Shown piece by piece: positions 1 to 9,230 of a DNA stretch of 64,000 nucleotides (its first letter is position 1; every line of letters starts with the position of its first letter). The position numbers and the translations under genes were made by a program. The stretch lies in contig OX393549.1 of assembly GCA_947650365.1 (NCBI GenBank), positions 38,273,098 to 38,337,097 of the forward strand, given 5' to 3'. The DNA is from Chamaelirium japonicum (lineage: Eukaryota; Streptophyta; Magnoliopsida; Liliales; Melanthiaceae). Below the pieces are notes generated by a model that made no database searches, had not been told where the DNA came from, and saw only the letters and a program-made list of their open reading frames with translations.

Positions 1-374
1 GGGAGGATCTCATGGATATTTTTGGTATTTAAAAAAGACACATCATCTAATACTGTTAGAAAATATTCTCTTACATGCAAAAAGTGTGGGAGAGGATAAC
101 CTTTAAAACTAACTATAGCCTGTAGACCTATTGTAAACAAACAAAATAACTTCTCCTCTTAATCAAACAAAATGTTATTGTGGACCTATACCTAATTTTC
201 TCTCTTTTGAATGCCAAAAATATCATTGTTCTCCCCTAATTTTCCCTTTTTTTAATCCAAAAGGCAAAACGATTGTTTTTTTTGTTTAGAGTCACAAAAC
301 GGTTGTTTTGAATGGTATTCTACACAACTTGTATTCTATGTTTTTTGTTTCCCATTTTAACACTCTCCTTATAG
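1..374. other. AT-rich intergenic DNA
   Basis: No open frame with recognisable similarity and no repeat structure seen here. The sequence is AT-rich with several T-runs. Confidence 0.5.
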
Positions 375-560
375 TTAGGGGTGCAACTTGGGTCGTGTTA
401 AACCGATAACTGAACCAACCCAACCTAAATGGGTCGGGTTAATTGGTTCGGATATTTCGACCAAATGGGTTTTTCAATTCTAAGTTTTGTGAACTCGACT
501 AAATACAGGTCGATTCCAGGTTGAGGCATGGGTAGACCCATAACCGAAGCCATATATATT
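375..560. mobile_element. Truncated hAT-like non-autonomous element end
   Basis: The stretch opens with TAGGGGTGCAAC and continues with repeated GGGTCGGGTT, GGTTCGG and AACCCAACC words. Plant hAT elements often begin TAGGGGTG(T)(C)AAC and have subterminal GGGTCGGG-type repeats, which is the basis for the call. No matching inverted end (GTTGCACCCCTA) is visible downstream, so only one end survives or the other has decayed. No transposase is encoded. It could also be a compositionally similar unrelated repeat. Confidence 0.3.
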
Positions 561-752
561 AGGCCACATATATGTCAAGTCCACATACATTTGCCACAGG
601 TTTGGACTCGGGGGCTACATCTTACTAGCACACCAGTAACTGTTTGTTGTTTGCTAACGTTGAACAAATTACCAAGAGGGAGATAGGCAGCCCCCGAGCA
701 ACATAGTATAAATTCGGTTGCCCCAAAAAAAAAAATTGAAACCCTATAACAA

Positions 753-1102
753 TTCAATCGTCCATGTATATGTTTTTTAGAGAATCCCTAAAAAATGAGG
801 GACGGTTAGACAACCCCCGACCACTTTATTAGAATATCAAAAAGGTACTAGGTTACAATCAAATTGCAAAAATATCTAACCTCGTTCGTGAAAGAATCAA
901 CCCATGCCGAGATCCAGAGCTTAGAGATAGATACAAGTGATCTAATAGGCTCAGATTTAGCTGCTTCTTTGCTGATAAACATCCTATTATTCATTTCCAA
1001 TCAAAGCACCCGCAATAACCCCATCGCTAGGACATCCCATAGAGTCAGGATGCTTCTCTTCACTCTCCGTCTCTTCTACGTCGGCCAAAGAGCGCATAGA
1101 GT
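753..1102 (-). mobile_element. L1-type LINE ORF2 3' fragment (copy A)
   Basis: Read on the minus strand, this encodes a degenerate C-terminal piece of an L1 LINE ORF2, the stretch around the zf-RVT motif: ALW, then VKR, LWDVLAMGLL, LEMNNRMF and SKEAAKSE, interrupted by stop codons. A second copy at 48005-48440 is better preserved and reads VKRIIQTPWDILAIGTLWV. The two align along their whole shared length. At 1102, just after GCATAGAG, copy A is interrupted by the hAT-like element, whereas the copy at 48353 reads on, so it serves as the empty site. Confidence 0.6.
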
Positions 1103-1425
1103 TAGGGGTGTCAACGGGTCGGGTCGTGTCGGGTTCATGTCGTGTCCAAAACCCCTAGACGCGGACCCGACCCGTTTAACTAATCGTGTCTAGATCCTAA
1201 ACCCGTACCCGACCAGCTAATAAACGGGTAGACCCGATAAGACCCGGTAAGATCAGTTTACCACACGGGTCTATTCAGTTGACCCGATCCGACCCAATCC
1301 GACTCGACTCGACCTGACCCGATAGACCCGCTGTACTATAAATAACAGTATAGGATTGCGGGTAGACCCGACCCGACACGACCCGTTGAATATTAAACGG
1401 GTCTTCTCGGGTCTACCGTGTCCAA
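1103..1425. mobile_element. hAT-like non-autonomous element inserted into LINE fragment
   Basis: It begins TAGGGGTGTCAACGGGTCGG, a typical plant hAT-like terminus, and has dense GGGTCGGGT and ACCCGACCCG words on both strands. The left junction is secured by the intact LINE copy at 48353, which lacks this insert. The right end is not clean: the last hAT-like words (ACCCGACACGACCCGTTG and AAACGGGTC) lie near 1370-1410. No second copy of the flank GCATAGAG follows, so the right terminus and the downstream LINE are deleted. No transposase is present. Confidence 0.5.
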
Positions 1426-2045
1426 ATCCTAAATCCACTGCTTTTTTTCTCTTTCGTGCTCTTATATTGGCTGATGCCGGGGTTGCAGGGTATTCTCAAA
1501 GGAACGAAGAAGAAGAAGAAGAAGAGAGAGAGATAGAGAGAGAGAGAGAGGCGCTTCCGGGGTTGGTAGGTGATCCGATCACACGACAGGATGTAAGATC
1601 TTCATTTTCTATTATGTCGATTTCAATTAATTCGTTAGTAGAAGCTTTGTGTTTTAATTATTTCTTATTCATGGGATTTTCTGTTTCTTTCAGTCTAATT
1701 TTCTTTTTTCTGTGTTTTTTTTAAAAAAAATCACCAACCTTATCTTTTTTATTCTGAAATGCCTCGGAGCCTTATGCATTTCATGGTTTTTCTTCTTTTT
1801 TTTTTTCTTTTTTTGACTTAACCCCCACCTAATTGGGTTAATTAAATGGCACCCCTCTGGTCTTAATTTACATTCCAAGTGCATTAGAATTCTTTTTTTC
1901 AGAGTGACATTCATGTTCCGGAATTTTTTGAAGATTTTTAGTATCAAAGAGTTTTTTTTTTTTGTGTGTGTCCTCTGGGTTTGATTTGAGATTTATAAGA
2001 TTTATTGTTCGTTGCCATTTGTAACTTTTTATTTGTGTAGTGGAC
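1426..2045 (+). other. 5' flank and leader of CNL pseudogene copy 0
   Basis: Contains a GA-rich stretch (1508-1550), several T-runs, and from about 1855 onward a leader that matches the region just upstream of the two other CNL copies (21665 and 41963). Shared words are AAGTGCATTAGAATTC, GGGTTTGATTTGAGAT and ATTTGTGTAG immediately before TGGACATGG. The pyrimidine-rich stretch ending in TTTGTGTAG looks like a 3' splice site, so a 5'-UTR intron ending 5 bases before the ATG is a reasonable inference. The retroelement-derived leader found in copies 1 and 2 is absent here. Confidence 0.45.
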
Positions 2046-2271
2046 ATGGAAGCCGTTGTCGGCCTAGTGTTGGAGATAGTCAAGTGCTTGGAGATAGTCA
2101 AGTGTCGGCCTAGTGTTGGCGATAGTCAATCGCGGATTGAGAACCAAACAAATGCAATCGAAGAAGATTTCAAGCAGGAGAAGAAGTGTTTCAGAGGATG
2201 TTGCTCGTGCATGAAGCTAGGTAAAGACATGGTGGATTTGATCGATAGAATCTCCTAACTTAAGAAGTTTG
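2046..2271 (+). pseudogene. CNL pseudogene copy 0, segment 1 (coiled-coil remnant)
   Basis: Start of a CC-NBS-LRR resistance gene. The ATG at 2046 has the same context (TGGACATGGAAGCCGTT) as the other two copies. The coiled-coil region is rearranged: a GATAGTCAAGTG motif is tandemly repeated, and the stretch equal to roughly codons 13-77 of the other copies is missing. The reading frame then rejoins homologous sequence (ENQTNAIEEDFKQEKKCFRG, GKDMVDLIDRIS). A stop appears after DRIS. At 2271 the gene is broken by the Gag-only LTR element. The target duplication GTTTG (2267-2271) recurs at 11636-11640, where the gene resumes. Confidence 0.75.
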
Positions 2272-2883
2272 TGTGGGGGGGAAATTTCCGAGCCGCCTTG
2301 ATCGGGAACCCCGCCCCACAGCCTTGATTGAATTGGACTGTTTGTAGAGTTAGAGAGATGTGAGAATAGATAGAGAGAGTAAAGAGCGATGACACAAGGA
2401 TTGATGACGGAGTTCGGCCTTACGACCTACGTCTCCGGGCGAGAGGTGCCACCTAATCTTCACTATAATTTGAATATAAATGGTTGAGCGTTCTCTCGAC
2501 AGGCCGAGAGAAGCTTTTTACAGTGGGGGTTGCACGGAGCAACAAGAAAAGAAAACTCGAAGGAGAGAAGTAAGCTCTGGCTTTGAATCCTCTCTTCCTC
2601 TGATCGAATGACCAACCCCCTTCCTGGATGCCTTGGGGGTTCTTTTATAGCGTAGGCACGTGCCCGATATGGCAGTGATGACGTGGCGCTGATGACGTGG
2701 CACTGGTTCTGGGCCTCCTTGCTGGGCCCTTATTGGGCCGTTGTTCGGGCCCAATAAGGGGTAGGGCTTGATCTACGAGCCTCGTAGAGTGGGCCCATGT
2801 GAGCCCAGGCGGGCTTACCCATTTGGGCCGTTGCGCGGGCCCATGCTGCTCTGATCTGGTCCGGTACAATTTTTGCACCCACA
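2272..2883 (-). repeat. 3' LTR of the Gag-only element
   Basis: 612 bp, matching 11024-11635 except at three positions: CCG/CTG near 2290, GACG/GATG near 2680 and CTACG/CTGCG near 2775. The ends are TG...CA. It contains a TATA box, a GGCACGTGCC palindrome and two GATGACGTGGC words. Near-identity of the two LTRs indicates a recent insertion. Confidence 0.9.
2639..2702 (-). promoter_or_regulatory. LTR promoter: TATA box plus ACGTG-core motifs (3' LTR copy)
   Basis: On the minus strand GCTATAAAAG (2642-2651) is a strong TATA box. Just upstream of it lie the perfect palindrome GGCACGTGCC (2655-2664) and two copies of GCCACGTCATC (2677-2687 and 2691-2701). ACGTG and TGACG cores are known plant bZIP and bHLH binding sites. 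The spacing, with tandem motifs within 60 bases upstream of the TATA box, suits a regulated LTR promoter. Actual responsiveness is inference. Confidence 0.5.
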
Positions 2884-2896
2884 GTTACCCCCTCCC
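2884..2896 (-). other. Polypurine tract of the Gag-only element
   Basis: Immediately inside the 3' LTR on the minus strand is GGGAGGGGGTAAC, a purine-rich stretch in the position used to prime plus-strand DNA synthesis in LTR elements. Confidence 0.55.
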
Positions 2897-3023
2897 AGTC
2901 GGGTCAGGACGTACCCCCTGGGTCGGCTGGGATTCCAAGGTGCAAACGCTTTAGGATCCTGGCGCGGTTGGCGAGGGTTGTCGGTGCCGCGGTTCGTATT
3001 AGCAGAGCCTTCTTCCGCCGATG

Positions 3024-3480
3024 TCGAGACCCTTTTTGGTGCGAGCCAAAAAGTCTCGGTTTTGCGAGGGTGTGTTTCCGAAAAAACAGTGCGTTTTCTG
3101 ACCGAGTGGATACCGAGAGGGTACCGAGTGCATACCGAGTGGGTACCGAGAGCATACCGAGTGGTTACCGAGACCCTTTTGGTGCAAGCCAAAAAGTCTC
3201 GGTTTTGCAAGGGGGTGTTTCCGAAAAAACAGTGCGTTTCCTGACCGAGTGGATACCGAGAGGGTACCGAGTGCATACCGAGTGGGTACCGAGAGCATAC
3301 CGAGTGGTTACCGAGACCCTTTTGGTGCAAGCCAAAAAGTCTCTGTTTTGCAAGGGGGTGTTTCCGAAAAGACAGTGCATTTTCTGACCGAGTGGATACC
3401 GAGAGGGTACCGAGTGCATACCGAGTGGGTACCGAGTGCATACCGAGAGCATACCGAGTGGTTACCGAGACCCTTTTGGT
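3024..3480. repeat. Tandem array, about 143-bp units with 11-bp subrepeats
   Basis: Three units start at about 3024, 3167 and 3310, and a fourth partial one at 3464. Each has the module GCCAAAAAGTCTCGGTTTTG, then GTTTCCGAAAA, then a run of 11-bp subrepeats of the form TACCGAGTGGG, TACCGAGAGCA or TACCGAGTGCA. The third unit is 154 bp because it gained one extra 11-bp subrepeat. A near-identical module (GCCAAAAAGTGTCGGTATTG) lies alone at 7577-7596 in the same element. Open frames across the array are a by-product of the repeat. Confidence 0.85.
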
Positions 3481-3780
3481 GAGAGAACAGCTTTTTTCTT
3501 TTTTCCTTTTCTTTCTTTCTCTCTTTCCTTCTCTGTTTCTCATTCACGTGAGAGTGAGAGCAGCGTCCCTCTCTCTCTCTTTCCTTTCTCGGTCTTCACT
3601 TTCTACTTTGGATTTTTCTTTCCTTGCTTTTGAATTTCTTTCCCTCTTTCTTTTCTCTCTCTCTCTCTTTCCATTTCAGCTTCCATGCATTCACGCGTGA
3701 GGCTGCAGCTACCCCGCCCTCTCTTTCCATTTCAGCTTTCATGCATTCACGTGAGGATGCCTACAGAACCTCAATGTATT
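3481..3780. repeat. Pyrimidine-rich low-complexity stretch with short duplication
   Basis: TC-rich DNA (TTTCTTTCTCTC, CTCTCTCTC) lying between two arrays inside the element. The words CCATTTCAGCTT(T/C)CATGCATTCACG occur twice (about 3671 and 3729) with CCGCCCTCTCTT between them. No coding signal. Confidence 0.5.
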
Positions 3781-4019
3781 TCAAACGGAGCGCTGCTGTT
3801 GAACATACAAGGAGACATCGTAGCAGACACAACGCCGATGTGGGTGGCATCGACACCGCCACCAAGCGCCCAACGTCGACAATCTGCCGTCGAATGTGTT
3901 CTCTTCAATGTTTAAATACCACTTCTTTCTTTTCTTTGGTGGCGACGGTGTCGGGCCGCAGGGTCTAGGCGACGCCAGCGACGAAAGGCGGCTCGGCCGA
4001 TCGGATCGGTTGCGAGGCG

Positions 4020-4200
4020 GGCTCCGTGCGAGAGAGAGCGGGTGCGAGAGAGGACCCATGCGAGAGAGAGAGCGGGTGCGAGAGAGAGCCTTCGGCGAGA
4101 GAGAAGACCCATGCGAGAGAGAGCGGGTGCGAGAGAGAGCCCTTGGTGAGAGAAGGGATCCATGCGAGAGAGAGCGGGTGCGAGAGAGCAGACGTCTCTC
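4020..4200. repeat. Tandem array, about 51-bp units
   Basis: Repeats of CCATGCGAGAGAGAGCGGGTGCGAGAGAG-type units, with CCATGCGAGAGAG at about 4057, 4109 and 4160. It directly abuts the truncated end of the captured APR fragment. After the last recognisable APR residues the minus-strand frame reads into RERKEKERE, which comes from this array and its flank. Confidence 0.7.
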
Positions 4201-4225
4201 TCTCTTTTTCCTTTCTCTCTCTTTG

Positions 4226-5124
4226 CTGCCCCGGCAGGACCGGCCTCGTGCACGGCTCGCACCCGATCGACACGTAGCCTTGTGAGTGCAGGGAGTTGAC
4301 GGGGACATCCATGGTTCGGAGGAAACTCCAGATGTCCTTGCCGTCGACGTTCACGACGGGATTCCACTTGATCAGGCTACCGGCTCCGCCGTCCATGCCT
4401 TCGAGGGTCGACCTGAACAACGGGGATGTGGGCTCTGGACCCCGGGGATTGATCCTTGCGCTGGCCGGTGATCCAAGCCCTGAGGCCCTTGAGGGCCCGC
4501 CTCAGCGGCCTCACCTTCCGCACCCTGCTGCACTCCTTGTGCCCGTCTTCGTAGAACGAGAAGAGACCCTTGGTCCTCACAAGCCCCTGCCCCTCCACTG
4601 CGTCCGGGAACATGTACTCGATGTGGATGTCGTAGTGCTTCTCCATGGCGTCGAAGAACCTGTAGGTCTCCGGGTTCAGCCGGCCGGTGTCGAGGCTGAA
4701 GACCCTGAAAGGCCGGCCTGTCAGCCGAGCGTATTTGATCAATGCGACATCCTCCGCTCCACTGAAGGTGATGGCGATGTCGTTCCCGAACCGCTCAAGG
4801 GCTCGATCCATGATCGCGAGAGGGGAGGCGTGCTCCAGCTCCGCCGCGAGCTTCTCGCAATCGAGATCCTCTTCCTCCCTTGTCCTCTCCGAGCCCTCCA
4901 CCCTCGCCGTCGTTGCCGCGGCGGCCAAAGGGGGCGACCGACTCGCTCCTACGATGCGGTTCCACGGTGCGGGCGGGCCTCGCCATCAATCGCCGCCGGG
5001 GAGGTATTTTGGCCGCCGGCGAGGATTCAAGATGCCTGGTGGCGCTGATCTGGGCCGTTCTGGGCTCGCGGGGGACGATTGTGTGCAGGGAGATGGAACC
5101 CGAGAAGGCGGCAACGGAGGCCAT
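4226..5124 (-). pseudogene. APR-like fragment: Captured 5'-adenylylsulfate reductase (APR) gene fragment
   Basis: APR reduces adenylylsulfate to sulfite in plastids during sulfate assimilation. On the minus strand, frame one begins MASVAAFSG with a Ser/Arg-rich, plastid-transit-like stretch (5124 to about 4930). A second frame gives the reductase domain with [71 protein letters not shown] and [12 protein letters not shown] (about 4928-4415). A third frame continues [14 protein letters not shown] to [17 protein letters not shown] (about 4402-4226). The two frame changes (near 4925 and near 4410), the loss of the thioredoxin-like C-terminal domain, and a Cys-to-Ser change in the normally paired CC of the Fe-S ligand motif (here ECSRVRK) show it is not functional. 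It lies inside the LTR element in the same orientation as gag, so it is a transduplicated host gene. No intron is evident within the fragment, but the family's exon layout was not checked. Confidence 0.9.
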
Positions 5125-5182
5125 GAGATCAATGCTCGTGATCAACTTCCTCTGTAATCTTTCCCTCCGTGTAAGAGTCTCG

Positions 5183-5535
5183 AGGTCTTCAGACAGTCAT
5201 AACTTTTCATACACACGTCGGATCAACGCGTATAAGGTGTCGTTGTGTCGGAGCCGAAAAACCGGTCAAAGTGGACGTGAAACATCGCACACCTTGACGT
5301 GTGACCTTTCGGATGCCTGCCTTCGGAGGAAAAGGCCTCGAAAACTTCCGACTGTTATAACTTTGCGTGTAATATTTCCAATGCACGTATTTGGAGAAAA
5401 AGACCTTGAAAACTTTCGACAGCCATAACTTTTCATATGTGCGTCGGATGAATGCGTATAAGGTGTCATTGTGTAGGCGCTGAAGAACCAGTCAAAGTGG
5501 ACGTAAAACATTGTTCGCCTTGACGAGTAACTTTT
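5183..5535. repeat. Two-copy direct repeat, period about 226 bp
   Basis: The block CATAACTTTTCATA...CGTCGGAT...GCGTATAAGGTGTC...GTCAAAGTGGACGT...CCTTGACG occurs at 5198 and 5424. A half-unit (TGTTATAACTTTGCGTGTAAT) lies between them at about 5352. No coding signal. It separates the APR fragment from the 117-bp array. Confidence 0.65.
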
Positions 5536-5887
5536 TCGATAATCACCTTCATGAAGAGATGACTCTAAAGAAAGCGTTGGCCGAGTGTCCTATGCGCGTC
5601 TTGAAGAGGCATCGATACGCGGTAACTCATCCGTCTCTGTTCGACACCCAACTGCACCTAGTTACTGTATTCACTAGGGACTGCAGTCGGGCCCTAGCGA
5701 TGACGCGGCGGTTACCATGAGTCCACCCCCAGATAAGAAGGAGGAATTTTGCTTGTGAAGTTTGTACAGCCAACTCAATAGGTTTGGTGGAGATGTGATT
5801 CAACCAACCCAATGGAGGAATTCTTCGTCTTTGGCTGGTCCTTGTGTGTGGATGACACCTGAATCGGGTTGACTAATAGGTTTCGAT
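5536..5887. other. Unique internal sequence of the Gag-only element
   Basis: No recognisable domain or repeat. Short open frames in several frames, none conserved with anything I recognise. Confidence 0.4.
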
Positions 5888-7545
5888 GACGCCGGGCACC
5901 CCTCCTCTCGGTTTTCTGACGAAACCGAGGGGTGTGCTGCTGATGCATGGTGTGCCGTCCCCCCCCTCCCCACTCGGTTTTTGTGCGAAACCGAGGGGGG
6001 GGGGTTGCTTGTTGATGCCGACACACACCCCCTCTCGGTTTTCAGACGAAACCGAGGGGTGTGCTGATGGTGTGCCATCACCCCCTCCCCATTCGATTTT
6101 TGTGCGAAACCGAGGGGGGGGGGGGTTGCTTGTTGATGCCGACACACACCCTCTCTCGGTATTCTGACGAAACCGAGGGGTGTGCTGATGGTGTGCCATC
6201 ACCCCCTCCCCACTCGGTTTTTGTGCGAACCGAGGGGGGGTTGCTTGTTGATGCTGACACACACCCCCTCTCGATTTTCTGACGAAACCGAGGGGTGTGC
6301 TGATGGTGTGCCGTCACCCCCTCCCCACTCGGGTCTTGTGCGAAACCGAGGGGGGGCTTCTTGCTGATGCCGACACATACCCCCTCTCGGTTTTCTGATG
6401 AAACCGAGGGGTGTGCTGCTGATGCACCGTCACCCCCTCGCCACTTGGTTTTTGTGCGAAACCGAGGGGGGGGGGGGGGTTGCTTGTTGATGCCGACACA
6501 TACCCCCTCTCGGTTTTCTGACGAAACTGAGGGGTGTGCTGATGGTGTGCCGTCACCCCCTCCCCACTCGGTTTTTGTGCGAAACCGAGGGGGGGATGCT
6601 TGTTGGTGCCGACACACACCCCCTCTCGGTTTTCTGACGAAACCGAGGGGTGTGCTGATGGTGTGCCGTCACCCCCTCCCCACTCGGTTTTTGTGCGAAA
6701 CCGAGGGGGGGATGCTTGTTGGTGCCGACACACACCCCCTCTCGGTTTTCTGACGAAACCGAGGGGTGTGCTGATGGTGTGCCGTCACCCCCTCCCCACT
6801 CGGTTTTTGTGCGAAACCGAGGGGGGGTTGCTTGTTGATGCCGACACACACCCCCTCTCGGTTTTTGACGAAACCGAGGGGTGTGCTGCTGATGGTGTGC
6901 CGTCACCTCTTCCCTACTCGGTTTTTGTGCGAAACCGAGGGGGGGCTTCTTGCTGATGCCGACACACACCCCCTCTCGGTTTTCTGATGAAACCGAGGGG
7001 TGTGCTGCTGATGTGCCGTCACCCCCTCGCCACTTGGTTTTTGTGCGAAACCGAGGGGGGGGGGTTGCTTGTTGATGCCGACACACACCCCCTCTCGGTT
7101 TTCTGACGAAACCGAGGGGTGTGCTGATGGTGTGCCGTCACCCCCTCCCCACTCGGTTTTTGTGCGAAACCGAGGGAGGGATGCTTGTTGGTGCCGACAC
7201 ACACCCCCTCTCGGTTTTCTGACGAAACCGAGGGGTGTGCTGATGGTGTGCCGTCACCCCCTTCCCACTCGGTTTTTATGCGAAACCGAGGGGGGGATGC
7301 TTGTTGGTGCCGACACACACCCCCTCTCGATTTTCTGACGAAACCGAGGGGTGTGCTAATGGTGTGCCGTCACCCCCTCCCTACTCGGTTTTTGTGCGAA
7401 ACCGAGGGGGGGTTGCTTGTTGATGCCGACACACACCCCCTCTCGGTTTTTGACGAAACCGAGGGGTGTGCTGCTGATGGTGTGCCGTCACCTCTTCCCT
7501 ACTTGGTTTTTGTGCGAAACCGAGGGGGGGCTGCTTGTTGGTGCC
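5888..7545. repeat. Tandem array of about 14 units (115-122 bp), each with two hairpins
   Basis: Unit landmarks occur at about 5903, 6030, 6150, 6265, 6383, 6505, 6622, 6738, 6853, 6971, 7090, 7205, 7322 and 7438. Each unit holds two inverted repeats. Hairpin A has arms CCCTCTCGGTTT and AAACCGAGGGG around a CTGACG-type loop. Hairpin B has arms CCCACTCGGTTT and AAACCGAGGGG around TTGTGCG. Between them run TGTGCTGATGGTGTGCCGTCA and TTGCTTGTTGATGCCGACACACA. Variation is mostly in G-run length and at TTGATGCC/TTGGTGCC. Several units carry paired changes, but I did not test compensation. Long minus- and plus-strand open frames arise because the units lack stops, not because they encode a protein. 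Confidence 0.9.
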
Positions 7546-8029
7546 GACACCCTATTATTGGGGCTGCTAGAAGAGGCCAAAAAGTGTCGGTATTGAAAAT
7601 AGTGTATTTTTCGAATTTCAGCCCCTTTTGAAACCGACACTTTTTCGGTAAAACGCTGGTGCGCGAGGATGTCGGCAAGGGACAATGCTACATTCGAGGG
7701 GGTTTCTTAGAGATAATCTAGGATGACACCGCATGATAGCCAGCCGGTCTTCACCCAATGTATTACCGTACCTGGTTACTGTATTCATCAGGTACTACGG
7801 TCACGCGAGGGTGTTGACTTGGCCAGGATCAAGGAAGCACCATTTTATCCCGTGTTACCCACCATCGACTGCACCAGTGTGGAGACACGCATTGACAGAG
7901 TCAGACCAACCACCCCCTGACCGGCTTGGAACCGTTAGTCGTCGAGAAAAGGTGATGGCCATTGACAATCTAATGCTTGGACCTGAGTGACAAGACTAAG
8001 CTTGGACTTTTGATCGAATGCCAATACGT
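7546..8029. other. Inter-array spacer with a 13-bp inverted repeat
   Basis: Arms AAAAAGTGTCGGT (7579-7591) and ACCGACACTTTTT (7633-7645) form a perfect 13-bp inverted repeat with a 41-base loop. The left arm overlaps a module also found in each 143-bp unit at 3024-3480. The rest shows no recognisable feature. Confidence 0.6.
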
Positions 8030-8790
8030 CGGCGACGACGTCTCGGACCTTGTCTTCGAATGCCAAGAGCTGGGCCTTGGGCTTGTAGAGTGTTAAGGCG
8101 TTGGTCGCCTCGAACTTTGTCTTCAAGTGCCAAGGGCTGGGCCTTGGGCTTGTAGAGTGCCGAGGCGCTGGTCGCCTCGGACTTTGTCTTCAAGTGCCAA
8201 GGGCTGGGCCTTGGGCTTGTAGAGTGCCGAGGCGTTGGTCGCCTCGGACTTTGTCTTCAAGTGCCAAGGGCTGGGCCTTGGGCTTGTAGAGTGCCGAGGC
8301 GTTGGTCGCCTCGGACTTTGTCTTCGAGTGCCAAGGGCTGGGCTTTGGGCTTGTAGAGTGCCGAGGCATTGATCGCCTCGGACTTTGTCTTCGAGTGCCA
8401 AGGGCAGGGCCTTGGGCTTATAGAGTGCCGAGGCGCTGGTCGCCTCGGACTTTGTCTTCGAGTGCCAAGGGCTGGGCCTTGGGCTTGTAGAGTGCCGAGG
8501 CGTTGGTCGCCTCGGACTTTGTCTTCGAGTGCCAAGGGCAGGGCCTTGGGCTTGTAGAGTGCAGAGGCATTGATCGCCTCGGACTTTGTCTTCGAGTGCC
8601 AAGGGCAGGGCCTTAGGCTTATAGAGTGCCGAGGCGCTGGTCGCCTCGGACTTTGTCTTCGAGTGCCAAGGGCTGGGCCTTGGGCTTGTAGAGTGCCGAG
8701 GCATTGATCGCCTCGGACTTTGTCTTCGAGTGCCAAGGGCTGGGCCTTGGGCTTGTAGAGTGCCGAGGCATTGGTCACCTCGGATAAGTA
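8030..8790. repeat. Tandem array of about 11 units (67 bp), each with two hairpins
   Basis: The period is 67 bp, with unit landmarks near 8159, 8226, 8293, 8360, 8427, 8494, 8561, 8628, 8695 and 8762. Each unit carries CCGAGGCG/CGCCTCGG arms around TTGGT (8-bp stem), and CCAAGG/CCTTGG arms around GCTGGG. The outermost units are more diverged (TGTTAAGGCG at about 8092; GGTCACCTCGG at about 8773), as expected for array edges. Open frames through the array are artefacts of periodicity. Confidence 0.9.
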
Positions 8791-8810
8791 TAGTTGATAG
8801 TTTAGCTTGA

Positions 8811-9045
8811 CCTGGATTGTCAGGAGCATTTTTATCTGACTTTCGCCTTGAAAGGGCGTAGCCGAATTGCCTTCGAGCTTCCGACTTGAATGGGCGGAAT
8901 CGAAGGTCTTTGGTTGACCTGGGTTGCCAGGGGCCTTTTTATCGGACTTTAGCCTCGAGAGGGCGTAGCCGAATTGCCTTCGAGCTTCTGACTTGAATGG
9001 GCGGAATCGAAGGTCTTTGGTTGACCTGGGTTGCCAGGAACCCTA
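8811..9045. repeat. Two-copy direct repeat, period 107 bp
   Basis: The block GACCTGG(A/G)TTG...TTTTTATC...GGGCGTAGCCGAATTGCCTTCGAGCTT...TTGAATGGGCGGAATCGAAGG occurs twice, with GAATTGCCTTCG at 8864 and 8971. It is followed by a T-run. It lies just 3' of gag on the element's strand. Confidence 0.75.
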
Positions 9046-9230
9046 TTTTTTTTTTTTATGCCTTAACAAGGTGGAATCGAACTTCGAGAGATTTGATTTT
9101 GGGAAAAAAGAGATACTTTATTGATACGACAAAGTAGCGGTTACACTTTTTCAGAGGTTGCCCCGTGGATGTTACGATTATGCATCCACGTATTACATTG
9201 ACTTTCTTTTCTCCACTGCTGCAACCTCTC

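Noticed and set aside
5888-7545. Long frames on both strands of the 117-bp array
   Set aside because: They repeat with the array, exist on both strands at once, and change length with G-run length.
5888-7545. CRISPR-like look (regular palindromic repeats)
   Set aside because: Units are contiguous with no unique spacers, and this is plant nuclear DNA inside a retroelement.
8123-8829. Frames of 190 codons on the minus strand of the 67-bp array
   Set aside because: Pure repeat translations; the unit is not a multiple of three, so the reading cycles through frames.
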